From Vibrio sp. 10N.261.45.E2 (GTDB lineage Bacteria > Pseudomonadota > Gammaproteobacteria > Enterobacterales > Vibrionaceae), in NCBI RefSeq assembly GCF_002875705.1, contig NZ_MCZZ01000141.1:1-64000 (forward strand): DNA of 64,000 nt. The letters are read 5' to 3'. Within the stretch, counting starts at the first letter, position 1, and each line of letters begins with the position of its first letter. The notes under the pieces were generated by a model. The model made no database searches. It saw only the letters and a program-made list of their open reading frames with translations, and was not told where the DNA came from. Both the position numbers and the translations under genes were made by a program. Positions 55,522-62,296 of the stretch are shown here, piece after piece.

Positions 55522-56409
55522 TTAATCAACAAGCCAATCTACCAGAGTGGATAATGACGCATTTTGACGATTCTTGGGTTGCAGCAAGAAGTAACCATTT
55601 CCTGAGAAGACGCTGCCTTCACTCACTTTCACCAACCTGCCTAAGTCGATATCTTGCTTCGCTAGCGTGATATCGCCTATGGCTATCCCAAACCCTTGAA
55701 TGGCAGCATTCATGGCTTGATCGAGCGTGGCAAACTGCTGGTTATTCTTGCTTGAAAGGTCGTGGCTGCCGATGTGTTCTAGCCAAAGTCGCCAATCACT
55801 CTGCTCATTGTTGGCGTGTAGCCAAGTGTATTGGGCAAGCTTGTGTGGCTTGATGATGGTCGATGCGTCGTCGACAAGATGGCTCTGCGTAATGCTTTGT
55901 GCTTGGCAAACGGGCGCTAGCTGCTCGTTAAACAATAATTGGCTGATAATCGATTGCTGGTTTGGCTTCTTACCATAGGTAATTACGGCGTCAAACGGGT
56001 CAAAGCTTGGTTCAAAGACGTGCTTGATGGTCGACGTGAGTTCGACATCAATTTCGGGATAGGCTTGCTGAAAAGACATCAACTTAGGTAGTAGCCAAGA
56101 GGTAATACAACTCGGAGCATTGAGTTTAATTTTAGAGGGAGAGCTAGCCACTTGGTTAAGGGCGGACTGCAGTTGATGAATCGTTCCTTGTATCAAGGGA
56201 ACCAGTTCTTCTCCTTTCGGCGTTAAAGACAATCCTCGAGCATGGCGATAGAAAAGGTCGCAGCCAAGGCTTTCTTCAAACGAGAGTACCTGACGACTTA
56301 CTGCACCTTGCGTGACATTGAGCTCATGTGCCGCGCGCGTAAAGTTAAGATGCCTTGCTGTAGACAGGAATGCGAGCAAGGTTTTAGTTGAAGGGAGCGT
56401 GTTGTTCAT
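55522..56409 (-). CDS. LysR-family regulator (GcvA-like)
   Basis: 295 aa. HTH 'LLAFLSTARHLNFTRAAHELNVTQGAVSRQVLSFEESLG'. Effector domain 'IKLNAPSCITSWLLPKLMSFQQAYPEIDVEL' and 'AMNAAIQGFGIAIGD', close in style to GcvA. It is divergent (181-bp gap) from the hisC-like gene and the amino-acid-binding protein, the likely targets. Confidence 0.88.
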   Translation of the reverse strand: MNNTLPSTKTLLAFLSTARHLNFTRAAHELNVTQGAVSRQVLSFEESLGCDLFYRHARGLSLTPKGEELVPLIQGTIHQLQSALNQVASSPSKIKLNAPSCITSWLLPKLMSFQQAYPEIDVELTSTIKHVFEPSFDPFDAVITYGKKPNQQSIISQLLFNEQLAPVCQAQSITQSHLVDDASTIIKPHKLAQYTWLHANNEQSDWRLWLEHIGSHDLSSKNNQQFATLDQAMNAAIQGFGIAIGDITLAKQDIDLGRLVKVSEGSVFSGNGYFLLQPKNRQNASLSTLVDWLVD

Positions 56410-56590
56410 ATCTTTACCTATGACTTTTTATCATGGCTATTATGTGATTATTTCGATTCATTTATCAACAGTGTTTTGTTTGAATGTAAATACTTAGTCA
56501 TCATTTGTGATTCAATATGTGTATATGGCGCATATTTTGAATGTGAAGGCAGTGGTGAAGACATTTTGATTATGTGAAAGGGATAGCTTT

Positions 56591-57724
56591 TTGACATCTT
56601 TTATTGATAGCTTAGTGCCTCAGGCTGTAAAAAAATTAATGCCTTATCAATCAGCAAGAAGAATTGGTGGTGATGGATGTGTCTGGTTAAACGCAAATGA
56701 ATTGGAAAGCGCTCTGTTTCAAGGAGAAGCCAGCCATAATCGTTACCCAGACTTTTTACCACAAGACATTGCCAAGGCTTATCAAGCTTATTGTGGAACT
56801 GATACTGCAACCGTTGCGGTGCGTGGTGCCGATGAAGCGATTGACTTACTGATCAGAACATTCTGTAAACCCGCTCAAGATAATATCCTTATCTGTTCAC
56901 CAACGTATGCTATGTATGAGTTTTGCGCTGATGCATTAGCGATTGAAACGCTCGACTCTCCTTTGCAGGAAGATTTCAGCTTAGACGTTGCTGACATCGT
57001 GAATAAAGCTGAGTTGGCCAATATCGTTTTCCTTTGTTCACCGAATAACCCAACCGGCAATGTGATTCCGAAATCGGATCTGATTCAGGTGCTTGAGGGG
57101 ACTCAGGGTAAATCTTTAGTTGTGGTGGATGAAGCTTATATTGAGTTTGAACCACAAACTTCAGCCGTTAGCCTTATTGAGCGTTATCCGCACTTGGTTG
57201 TGATTCGCACTTTGTCTAAGGCATTCGGCTTGGCTGCAGTTCGTTGTGGTTTTATCTTAGCGAGCCAAAATGTGATGCAGTATGTTGCTAAGCTCATTCC
57301 GCCATACCCTATGCCAGATTGCTCATCGCAAATCGTGTTAGACGCTTTGTCTGATGAACGAGTCTCAGTGATGCAAGACGCGACGCAAAAGCTCGTCGAA
57401 CTACGTAATTGGTTTGCTTGTGAGTTAACGCAGTTTGATTTCGTTGAGTCTGTTTACTCTTCATCAACAAACTTCATTTTGCTGCGTCAAAAACCTGGGC
57501 ACCAATTGTTCGACGTTTTGGCGAAGGATGGCATTGTGACAAGAAATCAAAACCATGAACCCGCTTTGCGTAACTGTGTTCGAATCAGTATTGGTAGCCA
57601 AGAGAGCATGCTGGAAGTGATAGCGTCACTTTCAAGTTACCAAACCGAATTAGAAAACAAGCAACAAACTCAACAGTTTCAAGATAAAGAACCTCAATCT
57701 CAACTCGACAAGAATCATATCTAG
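56591..57724 (+). CDS. hisC: Histidinol-phosphate aminotransferase-like (HisC family)
   Basis: 377 aa, starting at TTG 56591 after AAAGGGA. Fold type I aminotransferase with 'LNANELES', 'CSPNNPTGNVIP', 'VVVDEAYIEF', and PLP Lys in 'VIRTLSKAFGLAAVRCGF', all typical of HisC. It stands alone, not in a his operon, and is followed by an amino-acid-binding protein, so it may be a paralogue for another aromatic or amino-acid substrate. The last ~25 residues are Gln-rich and extra. Confidence 0.85.
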   Translation: MTSFIDSLVPQAVKKLMPYQSARRIGGDGCVWLNANELESALFQGEASHNRYPDFLPQDIAKAYQAYCGTDTATVAVRGADEAIDLLIRTFCKPAQDNILICSPTYAMYEFCADALAIETLDSPLQEDFSLDVADIVNKAELANIVFLCSPNNPTGNVIPKSDLIQVLEGTQGKSLVVVDEAYIEFEPQTSAVSLIERYPHLVVIRTLSKAFGLAAVRCGFILASQNVMQYVAKLIPPYPMPDCSSQIVLDALSDERVSVMQDATQKLVELRNWFACELTQFDFVESVYSSSTNFILLRQKPGHQLFDVLAKDGIVTRNQNHEPALRNCVRISIGSQESMLEVIASLSSYQTELENKQQTQQFQDKEPQSQLDKNHI

Positions 57725-57734
57725 GATGGCAATG

Positions 57735-58508
57735 ATGAAAAAGATAATACTAGGACTCGCTTGTGCGGCCGCTTTACTTGGTACAACGGTACAGGCGAAA
57801 GAAATCCGTTTGGCGTCAGACTTTACGTATCCGCCATTCAACTACAAAAACAGTGACGGTGTGCCTGTCGGGTTTGATATTGAGATAGCTGATGCTTTGT
57901 GCGAGCAAGCCAAACTCGATTGTACTTGGGTTTCACAAAGTTGGGATTCGCTAATTCCAAGTTTGTTGGCAAGAAAGTCAGATGTGATTATGGCGTCGAT
58001 GCGTATCACTGAAGAGCGTAAGCGCAAGATTTTGTTTACCGATAAATATTATCAAACACCAGCCGTATTTGTTGCTGCCAAGAGCGCGGAGTTCAGCGTG
58101 GATGAGACAGGCTTAGCAGGCAAAACCATCGGTGTTCAGCAAGGCACGATTCATGATCGTTACGTAACAGACAAGTTTGGTGATGTGGCAACGATTAAGC
58201 GTTATACGGGTCAAGATGAAGTGTATCTGGATCTGCAAAACGGTCGTTTAGATGTCACCTTCGGTAACTCAGATCAACTGTCATTGGCTTTCTTAGACAA
58301 GAAAGAGGGGGAGGGTTTTGAATTTAAGGGTAAAGCAGTAACTGACAAAGCCTACATTGGCGAAGGTACGGCTTTAGCACTAAGAAAGCAGGATTCAAAA
58401 CTGGCGAAACAATTCAACGCGGCAATTGAAGAGATCAGAGCAAACGGCACCTACGACAAGATTGCATCTAAGTATTTCACGTTTGATATCTATGGCGCTG
58501 ATCTGTAA
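57735..58508 (+). CDS. Amino-acid ABC transporter substrate-binding protein (HisJ/ArgT-like)
   Basis: 257 aa. Signal peptide cleaved after GTTVQA, mature start KEIRLASDFTYPPFNYKNSDG. Family-3 SBP motifs 'GFDIEIADALCEQAKLDCTWV', 'RKSDVIMASMRITEERKRKILFTDKYY', 'GKTIGVQQGTIHDRYV'. It is of the basic-amino-acid type. ATG 57735 follows AGGA; 57726 is also in frame. There are no adjacent permease genes, so it must share a transporter encoded elsewhere. Confidence 0.88.
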   Translation: MKKIILGLACAAALLGTTVQAKEIRLASDFTYPPFNYKNSDGVPVGFDIEIADALCEQAKLDCTWVSQSWDSLIPSLLARKSDVIMASMRITEERKRKILFTDKYYQTPAVFVAAKSAEFSVDETGLAGKTIGVQQGTIHDRYVTDKFGDVATIKRYTGQDEVYLDLQNGRLDVTFGNSDQLSLAFLDKKEGEGFEFKGKAVTDKAYIGEGTALALRKQDSKLAKQFNAAIEEIRANGTYDKIASKYFTFDIYGADL

Positions 58509-58541
58509 TTCGCGCAACACCTCAAATTAGACCATCAAAAC

Positions 58542-58577
58542 AAAAATCCGAGGGCTGTAAGGCTCTCGGATTTTTTA
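58542..58577. terminator. Terminator between binding protein and symporter
   Basis: An 11-bp stem AAAAATCCGAG/CTCGGATTTTT, then T. Ends both convergent transcripts. Confidence 0.92.
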
Positions 58578-58627
58578 GTTTAAGCTGGTGGGGCTAATTC
58601 AGCCATCACTAGCTTAGCGTTTATTTA

Positions 58628-59314
58628 TTACGCTTGCTGTTTTTGTAGCTCAGCTTCTTTCGCTTCGTCTTCAATTAGTGAGTCAACGATCACTGCACAT
58701 GCTGCATCACCAGTGATGTTTAGAGCAGTACGAATCATGTCAAAGATACGGTCTAGAGCGAACAATAGAGGCAGACCTTCGATAGGGATACCAGCCGCTA
58801 GAAGAACCGCAACCACTAGGAAAGAAGGCCCTGGAACACCTGCTTGACCAACTGCGCCTAGAGTAGACGTTACGATGATAGCTACGTAAGCACCCATTGA
58901 TAGGTCGATGTTGAACAGCTGTGCAAAGAAGATAGCCACTAGGCCGTAGTAAATTGCGTTGCCAGACATGTTGATCGTCGCGCCAAGAGGCAGAACGAAT
59001 GAAGCTGTAGAGTTACGAACGCCAAGCTCTTTCTCTACCGTTTCCATGGTTACTGGCAGCGTTGCCATTGAAGAGGCTGTTGAAAGAGCAACCGCTTGAG
59101 GTTTCTTCATTGCCACTAGGAACTTCTTCGCAGAAGTCTTAGTGAAGATTTGAATCATTAGTGGGTAAGCAACAAAGCCGAAGATTAGGATCGCAGCAAT
59201 GTAGACAATGAACAGCTTGAACACGACCATAAGTGCGCCAAAACCGAACGTCCCGACTGCTTCTGCCATTAGACCGAATACACCAAGTGGTGCGATGATC
59301 ATTACCTTGTTGAT
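58628..59314 (-). pseudogene. Dicarboxylate/amino-acid:cation symporter, C-terminal half only
   Basis: About 228 codons remain of a DAACS/GltP-type protein that is normally about 430 aa. Motifs present: 'STASSMATLPVTMETVEKELGVRNSTASFVLPLGATINMSGNAIYYGL', 'GAVGQAGVPGPSFLVVAVLLAAG' and 'ALDRIFDMIRTALNITGDAACAVIV', i.e. the transport core helices 7-8. Family-like sequence (INKVMIIAPLGVFGLM) begins at about 59314 and stops abruptly; beyond it a stop occurs and the DNA becomes AT-rich. The 5' half has been displaced by the insertion, so the protein is not functional. Confidence 0.82.
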
Positions 59315-59787
59315 AGTCGTGGGTAATGTTTAGCGTTGAAGAGCTTAAATAGTGAAATACTTAAAAAATATTCGAGTCTAGCCTACGTAGCTATAAGCAC
59401 TATACGTTTTATAGTTGTCTCGACTTCTTTAGCTGATATCAAAAGAAATAACATTGATGTGCTGATATGTTTGAACACGCAGATTATTCAATTCAGTTGT
59501 GTGCGATATCACTCAAGGTATGACCATAAGAGTAGTGGTGTGTTATGGCTAACCCCATTATTGCCATGGATAAATCGATGGATACGAAGTCGAGTGTGAC
59601 TCTTCATTCTAACTGCCACCCAGTAACAGTACTTTCAGTGTGATTACTCTTTGTAAAGAAAGAGGTAATCACGTCAGACAAAGAGCAAAAAGTCTTTCAA
59701 GAAAAAAGTGGTTAAAGATCAATATATTAATATTAAATTTGTAGTAATATTGAGCATCTTTTGCTGTTTGAATATTATGAGGGTTGT
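59315..59787. other. Left end of inserted island, non-coding
   Basis: No convincing gene is present. A rightward open frame at 59336-59599 starts at TTG, has no ribosome site and reads non-coding. A hairpin lies at 59640-59672. The promoter of the four-gene operon must be here. No integrase, tRNA or IS end was recognised. Confidence 0.6.
59640..59672. promoter_or_regulatory. Imperfect palindrome upstream of conflict operon
   Basis: Arms GTGATTAC-TCTTT and AAAGA-G-GTAATCAC pair with one bulge around a short loop, 115 bp before the first gene. It could be a repressor site or the end of an old mobile element. Confidence 0.45.
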
Positions 59788-60714
59788 TTGACTGTTGAAT
59801 TCTTTGCTTTTGGGGCCCTACATGGAGATGCCTTTCTAGTATCAAACGAAAATACTGTGGTGTTAGTGGATGGCGGTATGCCGAGCACTTATGGAGAAAT
59901 AACAAGGGTAATTAAAGGTAAGCGGTTGGATGCCATTTTTATTACTCATGTAGATCAAGATCATATTGGTGGTGCGATCAAGCTACTGGCTGATCGCAAC
60001 AACGACTTAAGTGGTTGTGCTGTATTCATGAATCATCCAGAGCTAGTTACATATGATGATACAGGCTTGGTTGCTTATCATCACGGAGATACGCTAAAGG
60101 AATTGGCTCTACGTAGAAATCTAACTTTTTGCCCAGTAGATGTGGAAAATGAGGTTAAAGTTGGAGATTTTTCCGTATTAGTCCTGTCGCCAAGTAAAAG
60201 TGATGTGAAGGAACTTCATCATAATTGGAATGCAAGTCAAGTAATACAAGATGGTCAGCTCACTTATCAAGAGCGCCAGATTAACAACAACGACATTATT
60301 AATCGCTCTTCGATTGCCAAGATCCTAACTCACGATGGAATTTCATTGCTCTTACTGGGAGACTCTCACCCAGAAGTGATTTGCGCAAAATTAAACTCAT
60401 TGCAGTATGATCACGATAATCCGATCAAGTTAGATTTGGTAAAACTGTCACACCACGGCAGTCAGCATAGTACAAGCCCAAAGCTACTAAGTTATTTAGA
60501 ATGCGTAAACTATTATGTTTCGACAAATGGTGGTAGATACTCTCACCCCGATAAGGAAACTATTGAAATGTTGCAGGGTGAAGCACAGAGAAAAAATAAG
60601 ATTTACAACATATACCTTAACTATGATATTGAAAGTGATATTCGCAGGAAGTGTGCGATCGATTTACCAAATTTGAGGTTTCACTTTAAAAAGAAAGTGG
60701 TGTTACCAATATGA
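59788..60714 (+). CDS. Metallo-beta-lactamase-fold hydrolase (ComEC-like), conflict-system component
   Basis: 308 aa from TTG 59788, four bases after GAGGG. N-terminus 'VEFFAFGALHGDAFLV', strand and 'VVLVDGGMP', then the metal motif ITHVDQDHIGG (His54, Asp56, Asp58, His59), Asp192 in 'LLLLGDSH' and His222-His223 in 'LSHHGSQHS'. This is the ComEC/Rec2-like MBL pattern, in which Asp replaces the second His. No signal peptide, so cytoplasmic; a nuclease or phosphodiesterase role is likely. Its stop overlaps the protease start (ATGA). Confidence 0.85.
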   Translation: MTVEFFAFGALHGDAFLVSNENTVVLVDGGMPSTYGEITRVIKGKRLDAIFITHVDQDHIGGAIKLLADRNNDLSGCAVFMNHPELVTYDDTGLVAYHHGDTLKELALRRNLTFCPVDVENEVKVGDFSVLVLSPSKSDVKELHHNWNASQVIQDGQLTYQERQINNNDIINRSSIAKILTHDGISLLLLGDSHPEVICAKLNSLQYDHDNPIKLDLVKLSHHGSQHSTSPKLLSYLECVNYYVSTNGGRYSHPDKETIEMLQGEAQRKNKIYNIYLNYDIESDIRRKCAIDLPNLRFHFKKKVVLPI

Positions 60715-61865
60715 ATTATTTAGTTGAACGTAAACCACATTTTTTTGGGTTTGTAATAAAAAATGGGTCTAAGGTTGGTAGTTGTGTTCCATTTAAACAC
60801 AATGATAAGGTGTATATCCTAACATGTGCTCATGTTTTGTACGGAAATAACTTTGAGTTTAATATTGAACCTAAAGATGTACTTGAAGTTGATACAGCGT
60901 ATGGAAAGTTTTGTATTGGTCAAATAGTTAGTGATGAGGGTTTCTCGAAAAAATATGATCTATCATTAGTAGAAATTAATGTAGGTGATAAATTAGACAA
61001 TTTTCTAAGTGTGAAATTAGGGAAACCATCATTAAATCCTCTGTTAATAGAAGGGTATTCTCTAATTACTAAGCACTTTGATGATGAGTACTTGTCTGAT
61101 GAGCAACCCGTTCGTATCGAAAACCAAGATACAATGCAAGAGTTTCATTATGCCATTAAGTTTGATAAGGATTTATTTCACAATAAATATATCATGACTT
61201 ACGGAGCTGATGCCTTTAAAGGAATATCTGGATCAGGTTTATTTTATTCAGATGGTTCCAATATTATATTATCTGGATTAATTAAATCTTTAGAGAACTC
61301 TGCTGTTACTAGCTATGGTACGTTTATTGATCCTACGCTAATCAGCCAGTTTTTGATTGATATTGATATTGTGAATCTTAAAGAATTTGATAGCGATAGA
61401 CTGTTAATTAGTAGTCTTATTAATGATTGCATTGAGAAGACAGAAGAAAGAGCAGTAGCTGATTGGATAGATACTAATAACGAACAAGCTAGTAACGTAG
61501 TAAGAAAACTGACGGTTTTATATAATAAGAACGATGTTTCAGAAGAAGTTAACAAAGTAGTATCTAACTTACTTAATGGAGATCGACAAGTACAAGAATG
61601 GAAAGAACGCAACGTTAATATAGATAAACTATATAAACAAGCTAAATATTCGACAAAAAGTAACCACCTTAAGCACACTGTAAATAGTATATCAGAAGCT
61701 CAACGAGTTTATCGAGGGCTATTAAATGAGCATAAAGATATGCTTAAAGATTCATTCGAAGATCTAGATGGTATTAAAATTAGAATACGAGAGTCTAATA
61801 TTGTTGCAAACCGAGATTTATCCCAATGGTTAGCAATTTGTGATCTGGATTTTACTATGGAATAA
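60711..61865 (+). CDS. Trypsin-like serine protease with C-terminal helical region
   Basis: 384 aa. Catalytic triad in order: His41 ('ILTCAHVLYG'), Asp83 ('KKYDLSLVEI') and Ser173 ('FKGISGSGLFY'). Residues about 215-384 form a helical C-terminal domain. There is no signal peptide, so it acts in the cytoplasm, as do effector proteases of bacterial conflict systems. It overlaps the MBL gene by 4 nt and is 2 bp from the next gene. Confidence 0.85.
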   Translation: MNYLVERKPHFFGFVIKNGSKVGSCVPFKHNDKVYILTCAHVLYGNNFEFNIEPKDVLEVDTAYGKFCIGQIVSDEGFSKKYDLSLVEINVGDKLDNFLSVKLGKPSLNPLLIEGYSLITKHFDDEYLSDEQPVRIENQDTMQEFHYAIKFDKDLFHNKYIMTYGADAFKGISGSGLFYSDGSNIILSGLIKSLENSAVTSYGTFIDPTLISQFLIDIDIVNLKEFDSDRLLISSLINDCIEKTEERAVADWIDTNNEQASNVVRKLTVLYNKNDVSEEVNKVVSNLLNGDRQVQEWKERNVNIDKLYKQAKYSTKSNHLKHTVNSISEAQRVYRGLLNEHKDMLKDSFEDLDGIKIRIRESNIVANRDLSQWLAICDLDFTME

Positions 61866-61867
61866 AT

Positions 61868-62296
61868 ATGTATCATATCAACTTTTCAAAACCAAGTGTA
61901 ATTACATCGAGTGAGAACTCAACTGAAATTGACTTAATGATTGTGTTGCTAATTGTTTTTATTTGTACAGAAAAAACCAAAAGATTATCTTACAAGAAAT
62001 TATCTTATATTTATTCTCGTTTAAATAGTAATAAACATAGTGATGTTGAAATGAAAGAGTTTTTGAGTCCATGGAACGTTGAAGATTTAAGAAGAATAAT
62101 CATTCATGGCGCAAACAATAAACTGTGGGACATTGAAGTTGTGACTGGAAAAATTGCAATTATTAAGAATGATAATACTAGAGAAATATATCAATCAGTT
62201 GTTGCTGATGATGAATTTAGTTTCACTAGAGAAAGAATAAATGATCTTAGTAAAGTTTCAGATGCAAAATTGAATAGATATAAGTTGGCTTGGTAA
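61868..62296 (+). CDS. Small middle-component protein of the ATPase system
   Basis: 142 aa, helix-rich, with 'EIDLMIVLLIVFICTEKTKRLSYKKLSYIYSRLNS' and 'FLSPWNVEDLRRIIIHGANNKLWDIEVVTGKIAII', consistent with a winged-helix-like fold. It sits between effector and ATPase genes and overlaps the ATPase start by 1 nt (TAATG). That position and size match the middle component of ABC-three-component systems. The fold call is weak, the context is strong. Confidence 0.6.
   Translation: MYHINFSKPSVITSSENSTEIDLMIVLLIVFICTEKTKRLSYKKLSYIYSRLNSNKHSDVEMKEFLSPWNVEDLRRIIIHGANNKLWDIEVVTGKIAIIKNDNTREIYQSVVADDEFSFTRERINDLSKVSDAKLNRYKLAW

Noticed and set aside
59336..59599. Open frame of 87 codons at the left end of the island
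   Set aside because: TTG start without a ribosome site, no coherent protein pattern, and it spans the junction region.
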